Shown piece by piece: positions 35,251 to 46,191 of a stretch of DNA of 64,000 nt. The DNA lies in NCBI RefSeq assembly GCF_021462225.1, contig NC_061813.1:18624442-18688441 (forward strand), given 5' to 3'. A program made the position numbers and the translations under genes. The notes under the pieces are model-generated. The model saw nothing but the letters and a program-made list of their open reading frames with translations, was not told the DNA's origin and did not search any database. Every line of letters starts with the position of its first letter. The stretch's first letter is position 1. This DNA is from Girardinichthys multiradiatus. Taxonomy: Eukaryota > Chordata > Actinopteri > Cyprinodontiformes > Goodeidae.

Positions 35251-35705
35251 CTCGGCTTTCAGTCCAGTTCACGTGGGGGTTGTGCTTCTTGAGCCAGGGA
35301 AAACCTAAAACGATTGAGTTCAAAGCGATAGGAAACACAAAAAAATGAGATCTCCTCCCTATGATTACCTGACAGGATTAAAGTCAAAGGTTTGGTTTTA
35401 TGAGTGATTCGAGGTAATTTTTTGCCATCCAATGAAGAAACAGCTTGAGGCATAGGAAGTGGCTCAGTCTCAATCTGAGCTTCTTTAACTAACCTCGGAT
35501 CAATGAGGTTCTGGTCGCTACCCGAGTCAATAAAAGCAGAGAGGTTTTTAAAAGAACGGTGTGAAATTAATGTGGCAGGTAAACTAAGTCTGGGGTTAAG
35601 GAAAGTGACTCTAAGAGCGCAGTCATTCCATCCAGAAGCAGCAGCGAGGGTGCGAAAATCTATGGAAAATTCAGCAACTGACTGATTTCTCTGTTTAATA
35701 GACCA
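34316..35705 (-). mobile_element. Ty3/gypsy retrotransposon fragment: end of gag, protease, RT
   Basis: Minus strand, 5' to 3': a gag-end piece (35640-35705, QRNQSVAEFSIDFRTLAAAS), then retropepsin-like protease with FIDSGSDQNLIDPRLVKEA (about 35540-35480), then a 64-codon stretch (35453-35259), a frame break near 35255, and RT down to about 34316. LTRs, RNase H and integrase are absent. The protease Asp (DSG) and RT YLDD are visible. Non-autonomous remnant. Confidence 0.85.
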
Positions 35706-35769
35706 TAAGATTATTGTGAAGTAGAAGAAAAATGATATATATTTAATTTACCTTTTTTATTGTATTTTA

Positions 35770-36300
35770 ACAAAACCTAATAAAGGTGTGGCATGCATTA
35801 TTCCGCACTCCTATAGAACCACCTTTTGCCGCAGTTACAGCTGCAAGTTTATTGGGTATCTCTCTACCAGATTTGTACATCTAGATAGTCAAAACTTTGC
35901 CCTGCGATCGACTAGCAACCAGTTCAGGGCGGACCCATCATCTCGCAACTTTAAGTGTGTTTTGTAAGATTATTAAAGCTAGGGATATTGTTTCATATTC
36001 TAACCCAATTTCACCCATTACCTGTCTGGTTTGTTCCTTGATCTTCATGATGCGGTTTGTTCACTAATGTTCTCTAAAAAAAAGCTGTATTTACACTGAG
36101 GTTAAATAACATACATGTAGGTAGGGATAGACTTTAGATTTTTATTTGCAAAAATATTTACCATATATAATTTTTTTTCCCTCCATAATAATGCTCTAAT
36201 TTGTTTTGATCTAGCACATAGAATCCCAATAAAATACATGAGGTTCGTGGTTGTAGTGTACCAAGCTGTGAAAAAAAGTTCAAAGGGTATACATTTGTAA
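35770..36300 (-). mobile_element. Degenerate antisense Tc1-like transposon (family A)
   Basis: Antisense family A landmarks: CACCTTTTGCCGCAGTTAC at about 35821, CATGATGCGGTTTGTTCACT at 36047, AATCCCAATAAAATACATGAGG at 36223-36244 (here broken by mutations), and AGTTCAAAGGGTATACATT at the right end. The middle, near 35897-35945, contains an unrelated CCTGCGATCGACTAGCAACC piece found in other fish repeats, so the copy is mosaic. Confidence 0.6.
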
Positions 36301-36376
36301 TAAATTAATAAGTTTTGCAATTCATTTTATGTGTGCCACTTATTCTCACTCATTGTGGTCCTCACTCATGTTTCAG

Positions 36377-36600
36377 GCGAACAAGATGAGCCTATCGCAT
36401 TCAGAAGGGAAACTAACGGAATCCAAACAGACATCTGCCAGAAGTAGTGTGAAGGTGGTTGTAGAGAGAGAAGAGCTGCTGAGACTTCAGGGAGAGTTGC
36501 AAAGTGATAAGGAGAAGATGAGGAAGACCACAGCAGAGAATCAGAGACTGAGCCAATACAACAAGCAGCTGAGACAAACCCTGGAGGAGCTACACAGCAA
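36377..36600 (+). CDS. Clean coiled-coil exon of the decaying gene
   Basis: TTTCAG acceptor, GTAACA donor at 36601, 224 bases ending in phase 2. No stop in 74 codons: ANKMSLSHSEGKLTESKQTS, then VVVEREELLRLQGELQSDKE, MRKTTAENQRLSQYNKQLR and TLEELHSK. It has clear heptads (LLRLQGELQ; LSQYNKQLRQTLEELH), so a parallel coiled coil is likely. Protein unknown. It is the best-preserved exon in the window, and its two-base remainder fits the next block at 38279. Because upstream exons are broken, it may belong to a dead gene or to a shorter surviving transcript. It is intact here. Confidence 0.7.
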
Positions 36601-38278
36601 GTAACAAGAAATGGGTAGCTATTAACAAATAAACTCCCTAAAAGTACTTTGTACTTGTAAAATATACATACATAAATCATGCCTAACATCACACACATAA
36701 TAGTTTGGGAGTTGTTTACAAAGATGCCAATATGAACCTTTCTCTCACTCCACTGTTTGATCCACTCATCACTGTTATTGTTCTCTGTGAACATTTTCCT
36801 GCTGCCTAATAGGGAACACTGAGCAAAAAAGGGGGTGTGCCCTGCCTTTTAGGGATGATTCAGCCAGAGTGCTGTTAGCTTGATCAACTAGCTCAAATTA
36901 GCCATCAGGGTGGTGATTCAGTTGCTCGGTCAGACACACACACACACTGAAGATAAAGGTTTTGTTTTTTTGTTTTGTTTTTCAATGGCACCCTGCTTTA
37001 GCTGTATGGTAATGATCTGATTTATAAGTGTGTGCGTCTGTGTGTGTCTGTGTGTGTGCGCGCGCGCGCACATGTGTGTAGGACAGTGGCCTTTGTAGTA
37101 GTGTGTCAGTGCAGGAATAGTGATGTTTGGGTCTCTCTGGGCACAGAAATGTCTCATTAAGAATTAACGTACATATCTATGGTCACGGCAGGCAAACACC
37201 TCACATACGCACGCTCAGAGTCATTTCTTCCAACTCCCACTGCTTTAATTAGCACACACATGGATCCTCAAAGGTGCAAACACACATACACACACACAAA
37301 GACACAATCACCTATTGTCCGCAAAGAGATGAATCTGAGGTCTCTCTCTCTGTGGCAGACAGTGGCTGGCTTGCTCAGTGAACAGTCCTCATTAATAAGA
37401 TAGGGACAGAAGGACATGGCTGTGTAGCTTGGCCTTTGTCTGTGATCAAAACACATTCCCTCAACTCTACTCTCCACACAAAACCACATATTATTCAGCT
37501 TTTACCTTCAGCAGATTCAGTCCACCAATGAAGACCCTATTGTAATGACTTAAGATGAATAAATATGCATTGTTATAACAAAGGGAACATTGTTTTTTTC
37601 ATTACTGTCATGAACAAAGGCCCTTTTTATTAACATGAACCTTGTTGTGGATCTTTTTGTCATAAAAGCATTGTAACCATATCGAATGATAACAGATGAG
37701 ATAGTATAAGAAAGAGTGGACTTTGATAAACACAAGATCACCAAATAGATCTTCTTCAAATATAGGCATTGTGAAAGAATCATTGAATAGTGAGTGCTAT
37801 TAACCTGTTTATTTCTTATATGTTGTGGTTAGGCATTGGCTAGTATACGATTCTTACAACTGGGTAACCTTGAATGAAAATGCCAAGGTATCAAACATCT
37901 AGAACAGTAATGTATTATTAAGTTCTTGATTTAAAACAAAAAAGCAACAATTGGTACCTATTGCTGCTAAAATAATGTAAAGTGTTGAGTATTGTAGCAA
38001 TGTTAAAACGTTAACAATTTGTAATCGATTGTAATTTTAGATCTTATTGTGTAGACTTATGCAAAAAGAACACCAATTAAATTCACCAGTATTCAGTTGC
38101 TTTTTGTATAGAATATTATACCTCTTTGCTGTTCTATTTTCTCTTTTTATGGAGTAAATCAAGCATAACAGGCGGATTTTAGCTGCTTAACTAGTGATAG
38201 TTAAGCAGTGACAGACATCTCACTTATGGCTTGCTAACTTTATATGAAGCACTATTGTCCTTTATTCACTGTTTTCAG
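36601..38278. other. Intron
   Basis: No exon or transposon. Holds an alternating TG/CG tract at 37046-37078 and CA-rich sequence near 37280-37300. Confidence 0.45.
37046..37078. repeat. Alternating TG/CG tract
   Basis: TGTGTGTGTG followed by six CG steps and then CACATGTGTG: uninterrupted purine-pyrimidine alternation with a CG core, the composition that favours left-handed Z-DNA. Confidence 0.7.
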
Positions 38279-38320
38279 ACAGCAAAACCTGACAAGAGAG
38301 ATGGAAGACATGCAGCAAAA
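38279..38320 (+). CDS. Small coiled-coil exon (14 codons)
   Basis: GTTTTCAG acceptor. 42 bases that, with the two-base carry from the previous exon, read K-QQNLTREMEDMQQ and leave two bases again (phase 2). The donor GTCTTT at 38321 is weak. The reading continues the coiled-coil character of 36377. The next block (43819) starts in phase 0, so either an exon between them is unrecognised or the donor is elsewhere. Confidence 0.45.
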
Positions 38321-41300
38321 GTCTTTGGTCATTGTCGATTTCTATGGCATTTCATTAGAAGGGCTTTAAATGTTAAAACAGTTCTGAAATCATACCTTTA
38401 AAATCAGTAAGCACTCCACACTTAATTGTAGTACATCTATGTCTACAGAGCTCAGAAATGCAATTTAATATTCATAGAATATCTGTCAATTTAATAAAAA
38501 CATTATGCAAGTATTTATTTTACATTAAAAGCTGTTTGATGTTAATTATTTACCGTAGGTATAAACTGACTTATGGGTGTGATGAATATATCAAGGGTAG
38601 ATTTCTGCGGTCTGATAAAAGGAACAGAAAGTGAAAGAAAAGAAAGAAAAAGTGGTGAAGAGTCACAATGACTCAATCAGACTGTGTTGGGTTAGACTAG
38701 AGACTACAATGATGGGAGTGATCAAAAATACTTTTTAAAAAGTTATTAAAGTTGGTGTGTGATTCTATGTCAGATTAGCTGTCTTTCATATATCCCTTTT
38801 TAAGATATGCTATGGAGTATGCTTTAAAAGTTTTGTACCATCTACAAAATATAAAACAAAATCACAAACGTAAATATAAATATATCAGTAGGTGAAGAGT
38901 GTTATTTTCTGTTTTATAGTCATTCATATTTTTATGACTTAAAAAATCATGTAGTGAAATTTAAGCAAGGATTGATATTTGAGATACTCAAGAAAACAGA
39001 TGTACCAATCAAACTTTTAATTTGGCTGACTTTGATCCATGATTAGCAGGTCACATACTGAAAATGGGACTTTTTAATAAATGCATCAAAACTGAGAACT
39101 CCCATGTTTTCAGCCAATAAATGCATTAACCCACAGCCTGTATTTTTGAGCGCTCTTTTTGAGTTGAATTAAAATCAAATAAAAGTCAGAAACATATGCT
39201 TAGAAAAAAACCTTATAATCCAGTTTTTTGTCAGATTCAAACATACTACCTTTATCAAGGAACCTGCAGCACATTTGTTCTCTTTGAAGTGACGGAAAAA
39301 ATCAGGCTCAGCAGGTCAGAACTCAAACAGAAACAGAAATCAGCATTAGCCAGGAACAGCCTGATTGGTGCATCTCTATCAAATCTAACAGGGTCAATGT
39401 GAATTCTTAGTTTGATGTGTTTCATTGCTTATCTTGTGACAATAAATGACTATCTTTAAAGAAAACAATGTATATCAAAACTTTCACAAAAAATGAATAT
39501 AATGTTAATGCTACTCTTCACTGCTGATGTCCATCTGCCTATTCACATGATAACATTATTATGTGAGCATGTGTGTGTGCATATGTATGTGTGTGTGCTG
39601 ATATACAGCCCAGATCCCTGGACACACACATGCACCGGCCTCTCTCCTCCAATTCACCTCTATTACTAGCTATAATCCCATTTCACACTCTATCGATCCC
39701 CAAAACTGTTGTTCACCGGAACCAAGAGCAAACACTGGCATTTCTCCCCATCATTTCACAACTATTGTTCTTTATTACACAAAAAAGCCCTCCCCTACCC
39801 AACCCCACGCCTTGTCTTGGAGCTAACTCAGCCCTGCTGAAATATGAATTATAAATGTATGGCTAATAAAAGAAAAGGGGGGAAAGAGAGTAAAAAAGCG
39901 AGAGAGTTAGAGATAGAGAGAAGTGGTTGGTGGAAACATCAGAGAAAATGACTCCTTTACAAGAGTCTATTGATCAGTTTCTATCAAAGGAGGATGTCAG
40001 ACATGAGATTACCTGGCAGTTTGAGCATTAGGTGCCGTGTGTTATAGCCCCAGGCCCTTGTACCGCTGCCAGAGGATTGTAAATAAAGCGAAGAGGAGAG
40101 AGCAAGAGGGGAGTATGTTGGGGTGTAAGTGTGTGCGAGTGTAAGAGTGTCTCTGTGTGTGTTTGTGTTAGTCTTTGTGAGTCACTGTTGTGTGCATATT
40201 AGTGTTTATTTTTTTATCTTGTGCTGTATTTGTGTGCATGATGGTGTGCGGCTGTGTGCCTGCACCTTTTGGCTTATACCCAAAAGCAGTGTTGCAAGCC
40301 TATGAAACTTCAGAAAGAGAGAGCAAGAGTCATGGGAGGCTTTGGAAGGTCTCTTGGGAGCACCTTAGCCAGCTACGAATCCCCCAACAAAGCCAAAGGA
40401 AGCTCCCATGAAGCCTTATGAAGCTTTTATGAGGGCCTGGCAGGGCCCAGCCCAGCCCCTACCACTGATTCAGGGTTAGCAAGGTTTTCATCCTTCTCAT
40501 GTTAAAGGTTAGCTGTGAGAGCAGGGTAATCTGACCGCAGATCTGTGATTATAGTCTGATGCTGTATGATGGGCTTTGAAGTGCCTATGAAGGCACTAAA
40601 AGTGAAAGATCTTGAGAGTTAGATCATGGACTAATATTATGCCGTAAGTTGTGAAGCCAGAATTAAAGGGTCAGGAAAGTCTTAGACAGGGGGACTGAAG
40701 ATCTTAGATTGTGGACTACTGTCATTCCTCATGAAGCCTGAAAAAAAAGTCTGTAAAATAGATCAGATTGCTTGGACTGTTGCTCTTCTTTAAGATATTA
40801 GGAAGTGTCAAAATATACAATCCTCTGCACATCGTGGCTATACACAGAAAGATTTGTCCGTATTTGGGCATCAGTTTTGACTAACCTAAATGCATTTTTC
40901 GTTTAGGCAGGGTCTGGATATGGGATTCTCATTGTTAGTTAAAACTCTGTTCTTTTATTGTATTTACAGAAAAATAAAAAATAGAAAGTTTAACATGTTA
41001 TTGTCTGTTTTATTTAAAACCAAATAGCAAAAATTATTTCTACTGTTGCTAAAAAATACATATGTATTAATACATAATAACGTGTATAAATACAATGTTA
41101 ATAATATTTCCTGCATCATATTGTTATTATTATTTTTGCTTTTGATGCATAAATCCAAGCCCAAATATAGAGAAAACACCTGCTAAATTTGGGTGCACAT
41201 GCATTTGCCTGTTGCTCAAAGGATTTTCCTTTTTTTGGCATTCTGCTATTTATAGAGTAATGCTGGGATTATAGCAAGTGGATATTAGCTGGTCAATCAG

Positions 41301-41526
41301 TCAGGCTCTCTGCTCAGGTGTCCAGCCTGCAGCTGGCCGGTTAACAGAGATGCCACTTGTAGCGTGCCAACTAGTTTTAAAACAGTATCACCTTAATATT
41401 AGTGATATTATAATTATTTGTCATCAAATTGTCCTTTTGTACATTCATGGCTTATATTTTAATTTGTCTGTGTGATGTCCCCGCACATAGTGGTTAATAA
41501 TAATAAATATAATATTAAGAGTTAAG
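38321..41526. other. Intronic stretch
   Basis: Long AT-rich sequence. Repeat-poor, GC-richer patches at about 39990-40100 and 40300-40480 could be conserved non-coding DNA. I searched it for the missing phase-2-to-0 exon and found none I could support. Confidence 0.35.
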
Positions 41527-42127
41527 GGTGGCGCTCCTTTAATCTTCACACCACGGTTGTTCATGTTTTGGTTGAGTGGAAATATTTCGGAACAGCTGAA
41601 TTTGTCTTTTTTTTTTTTTTGTTTGATTGAGGGAAATTTTTTAGAAGTATTTCTTCAGTCAGCTGACTGGCAGGGTGCAGCATTAGGCACATGCCATTAT
41701 ACCATACACCTGGAGAGAACACCAGTCACATTTTCTAGCTTTTTTTTCAAAAGGACTTTAAACTCAAGCATTACATGCCAGAAAATGTTTGAAGTTTTTA
41801 AGCCATAACTTTTTTAAAACCTTGGTATACCCTATAACTGTGATTTTAGCAGAGTTACCATAATGGGAGGAATGGATGGCGCTCCTTTCGTTTCCAAATC
41901 ATGACTATCCATGCTTTTTGCCACTGGAATTATTTCCAAACAGCCAGATTTGTGTTTGTTCGTAAAGGAAAAGGGGAGTGGTCATCTTTCAAACAGCTGA
42001 CCAGCAGTGCATAGCAACATGTGGGGGACTGATTCCTGAAAGGACTTCAAATTGTATGACAAAAAATGTTAGCTGTTTTGAAAGTCTACATTCTTAAAAC
42101 CTCAGTAAACATTGATACCAGTAACCG
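41527..42127. repeat. Two-copy diverged tandem duplication
   Basis: Unit 1 (about 41527-41855) and unit 2 (about 41874-42127) share landmarks in the same order: TGGCGCTCCTTT; TTCATG/TCCATG with a following TTTT-G stretch; GAA-ATTTC-AACAGC; GATTTGTGTTTG/GAATTTGTCTTT; CAGCTGAC; GCATTAGGCACATG/GCATAGCAACATG; AAAGGACTT; ATGTT-GTTTTGAA; AAAACCT. Unit 1 is longer because of a T-run and extra sequence. Divergence is high, so it is old. Both may be adjacent copies of an unnamed dispersed repeat. Confidence 0.6.
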
Positions 42128-42792
42128 GCCTAATCTAATCCTCATCTTCTGTATTTGTGTAAAGTCCTTCTAATCTGCTTTAAATGTTTGTGTCATTTTT
42201 GTTCTTAAAAGTTTAAGAGTAAAAGTTTTATCAACTAATCTTTTCCTGTGTTGGCATCTTTGCAAAAGCTTGCTTGTTTGCAAATGTTTGAGTTTGGGTA
42301 AACGATCATTTTGTGCAGCTAATTGCTCTCTCTGTGGCTTCCCCTTAGGGGAGGTGTCAACGAGGTCACCTCGCAACTAATGCCTTGAATATGAATTTGA
42401 TCCCCATCCCAAGTTTTCACATCTCTGCTTTATTGATTATTGAGATTCACTGCAAACTTTCACCTTGAGGTTCAATAAAATTGCCAAGGTAGGGCACACA
42501 AACACACATAGACACAGAAGTAAAACTGTTTGTGCATCATAAAATATTTAGCAGTTCCAGCTGCAGCTTCAATTTTCCTAGAGCTTTAGTTTAAACTGTT
42601 TGGATGCTACAAAACCATAAATTGTTAGTTCTATTAAATGTAGATTTATTTTCCTATATTGTGTTCTTTATTTTATTGTTTTACCCTCCTCTGGTTCAGG
42701 GTGCCTCGCCTCTATTATCACATCAGGGTGTGCAGCCCTAAAAGCATTACAGAAATTCACTTTGCATTTTTTGTGTTTCTGTCCTGCTCAGT

Positions 42793-42844
<52 letters not shown>

Positions 42845-43818
42845 GTCAAGGTCTGTCCAGTAAATATTCAACACACACATGCACACTCATAGGTATGCAC
42901 ATATCCCCCAACCCATCTCTTCATATTCAGAGTGCACACCCTCTCAGTATTCACCAGTTTTGGCAACCATTGGCTGACAGTTTATGCTATATTCCACAAA
43001 TACTGAATTTAGAGAAAACGTTTAAGGAGCTGTGAAGAAACACTCACAAAATACGACGTAGAACAAAAAGGAAAAAAAAGGAGGAACGTAACCTAGGGTA
43101 AATTTAAAATTCAAACTGAAATAAAGGCCTGCAAAGCAAATTTAACTAACAAACCTGACGAGTGGTTTATTATATACCCACTCAATGTGCTAAACTCCAG
43201 AACAATAGGGTTTTATTGCATGTAGATGCTGGAGACAGTGGAATAGGTAGTGTGGCTGCACTGTAGGGAATCAGCAAAAGTGGCCGGCTCAAGGTAAAGA
43301 CTGCCATCTATTGGCCAACTCGGGGAGCACTTATTTTGTCCCTTAACAAAAAGGCAGCCACCACATCCAGGTTTAAGTGGTGGAGGGCTTTTATTTTGTC
43401 TTTCCTTCTCCAATGCTGGAAGATATTTAGCACGTCTATTGTGGGAGAGAGGTTTATTTTATTTTTTTTATTTTTTTAAGGCGACTCACTATTTATGTTT
43501 ATCCACAAGTAACAATAGTCATCTATACAAATGTTTTACATCAGTATATCTTGATCTGCTTAGGGATGTGATGCACTATGTATATTATTGTCATGTTACA
43601 TTTTTGTTACTATACATGAATTAAAAGATCCAATTTGGCCTCAATACATTCTTACTATTAGTTATATCATATTGAAATAAAATATTAATGTATTTATCCA
43701 TTTGAAGCAGGCCTCTTCTAATGAATTTTAACAAACACTTTCTGGTTGAACTCTTGGACTGCATCCCACACTTTTCCTCCTCTGTCTGTCATCTCCCTCT
43801 GTCTCCTGCTCTGTGGAG
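42128..43818. other. Intronic stretch with CA repeat
   Basis: No exon supported. Contains the CA microsatellite at 42796-42842. Confidence 0.4.
42796..42842. repeat. (CA)n microsatellite
   Basis: About 23 uninterrupted CA units. Confidence 0.98.
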
Positions 43819-43898
43819 GGCTTGGCAGCACGTGCGGAGGAGGCAAGGCAGCTGAAGGGGTACCTGGAAGAAGGAAAGCTGGCAGAGGAGAAAATAAG
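43819..43898 (+). CDS. Clean coiled-coil exon
   Basis: A pyrimidine-rich tract ending CTGTGGAG precedes the exon and GTAAGA follows. The 80 bases read GLAARAEEARQLKGYLEEGK, then LAEEKI plus two bases (phase 2). No stop. The phase matches the next block at 46101, where AG plus G makes Arg. The alanine/glutamate-rich helix is consistent with the coiled-coil gene. The acceptor AG is slightly unusual (GAG), so the start could be off by a few bases. Confidence 0.55.
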
Positions 43899-46100
43899 GT
43901 AAGAAGAAAGAGAAGGAAAGAGGGCGAAAAACTGCATCCTGCTCCCGTCCCTGTTTCCCATGCTCCCCTGTGTATGCGCAGTAATCAAAAACATTTAGAT
44001 GTTTTACGTGCGGTGTACAGTAGGCTCTTTAACTGAACATGTGTTTAACAGAACAGCCTTAAGCTCTCAGTGCATGCATGTTGTTTCTGGAACTCTATAA
44101 AGAAAAGGACTCCCCTCATTGGTCAGACATAATATGATTTCTGTATTTCTGAGCAAGTCAGCGTGAATCTGTTTTTGTTTGTATTGTTTCATGACTAATA
44201 TAGCTGCAGTATTAAACTGCTGTGAGAAAACAGATGTTAGAACACAACAAGTTCAGAGGCGAGTCCCCTGGTTGACCCCAGAGCTGCAGTGATGATATCA
44301 GCAGGCATGTATCACCCAGTATAGGGTGCATGTGTGGATGTATGTGTGTGTGTGTGTGTTTGTGCACACATAGCTGTGGTTGTGGCTTTGGCTTCAACAC
44401 GACCTCAGCGCAACCGTCTCCGTCTTAGGGAGTTTCTCGGTGAAGTCCGGCCAAGCATGGAACATTTTCATCGTCAACCGACAATTTAAAAGTCAGTATG
44501 GAGACTTTATGGAGGCTACATTCTGAATTCTTACACTTTATTAGATTTATCCAATTTTAGGTAGTGGATGGTAAAACAACCGCCATGTCTGGATATTAGA
44601 TCCATTTGCAGAATCATGCTGTTTACTATTAACCCAGTATTATCTAATAACTGCAAAGACATGAAAGGTTTTTAAGCAACAACACTATACTAATGGCTTC
44701 CATCTGTGCTGTGGGAAATCCCCTTCTTTCTCTAAAGGATGCCTCCTTTCTTTCTATCCTTTCTTTCAACCACTCTGTTTATCATCTGTTCTCCCTGTAG
44801 ACCAATCTATCATCTTTTCTTTTTTTTTTTGGCTGTTATTGGAATCCATTTTAGTAGAATCCGTTTTTAAGTCACTGCTAAAACATTTCACCTGTGTGTG
44901 GTCTCACTTATTTTTTGGAATATATTTACATATAATAATACATCTTATTTATGTTTGTTATTTTTTCACAATTTATGCATTTGTTATTGTTTTAAAAGAA
45001 AATTACAACTTCCTGCATATAATGACATCTCTTTTTTGTGTTTTTATGAAGAGTACTTTCTTCATGACTGCTTTTTTTATTGAGGATAAAATAGAAGTCA
45101 TCTCCTTTGTTTACCATCTAATAAATTAGTGCATGCATCTATATCTGAAGACAGGTGGCTCAAAAAATGTAGAATACACATTTTCAAATTTAGATAAAAA
45201 AGGAAAACAGGAAAATAAACACAACAGTCAAAAATTATAAAAATGAGTTACAGCTGTAGAAAATCAAAACAGATGTAAAATATTGTGTTGTTTTATTTAG
45301 TTTTTTGTATTTTCCTGAAATGTATTCATATAAAGATATAATTTATGTCAAATCCATCTCATTCAGATGGCCAAATATGTAAGTATAGTTTAATTATTGT
45401 CTTTAATTTTCATTATATTTATTTTACTCTAACAAACACAAGTTAATGTTATGATCTCTTACTGTTAAATCTTTTATTTTTTGTAACTGTTATATCCATT
45501 TGTCAATTTACCCTGTAAAACCCAAAATATTTTAGTGCCCATAAAGTTGTGATTCCATAGTTCTGTGGGATTGTGTGTTCGGGTGTGTGTGTGTTTATGT
45601 GCACGAGGTCGCAGAGGGCTGGTGGGTTGTGTGGAGGCTCAAGAGTGGCCAAAGCCAGGCTGTGCAGGGAGGTTTGTGGAAATGGTAATCATTTGTTGTA
45701 TCGATTTCACTGTAGCCAGGGCAGCCGGCACACGCAAACTCACTCGCTCACACGTGTGCACATGCTCATAGACACTAAATGACTCACGCGCACGCAGATG
45801 CACAGCTCCGTGGCAGAAATAGACCCCTCCATATTGATCCCCTTCACATTCCCTTAGCTCTGCTGCCACACATGCGCACAATTGCACACAGATATACTAA
45901 CACATTCATGAGCCTACTTGAACACTTAATAGCCATGTGACAAAATATGTTTTCCATTCTTGAAACTTTTTTAACATAATAAATAAATTATTGTTAAGTT
46001 GTAGGATGATTGGAAATACATAAATATAAATATTCACTTTTCAACGGATGAGCTCTGTTTTCGAGTAATAATAATTTTGCCCTACTGTTTGTTTATATAG
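43899..46100. other. Intron
   Basis: No supported exon. Contains a TG tract near 44340-44360, T-rich stretches at 44.75-45.1 kb, and a CA/CG-containing patch at 45560-45890. Confidence 0.4.
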
Positions 46101-46191
46101 GTCAGTGCCTGTAAGCCTGCAGGAGGTGACAGAGCTCAGAAAAAACCTCAGAGTATAAAGGCAGAGAGAAAAACAAGATGCATCAGAGCAG
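46101..46191 (+). pseudogene. Coiled-coil exon with in-frame TAA
   Basis: TTATATAG acceptor, GTAAAT donor at 46192. It continues the phase of the previous exon: R-SVPVSLQEVTELRKNLRV, then TAA at 46156-46158, then RQREKQDASEQ ending in phase 0. Apart from the stop, reading and borders are good. The TAA would cut the protein before the last block at 48739. A real nonsense mutation, a polymorphism or an assembly error are all possible. Confidence 0.55.

Noticed and set aside
39250..39400. Reading SRSELKQKQKSALARNSL as the missing exon between 38320 and 43819
   Set aside because: Phase does not match the required 2-to-0 exon and no good donor is present.
42796..42842. CRISPR-like array from regular CA spacing
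   Set aside because: It is a plain dinucleotide microsatellite, and the genome is a vertebrate's.
44395..44527. 44-codon reading with unusually many CpG (LQHDLSATVSVLGSFSVKSG)
   Set aside because: No splice borders or homology; could be an unknown repeat fragment.
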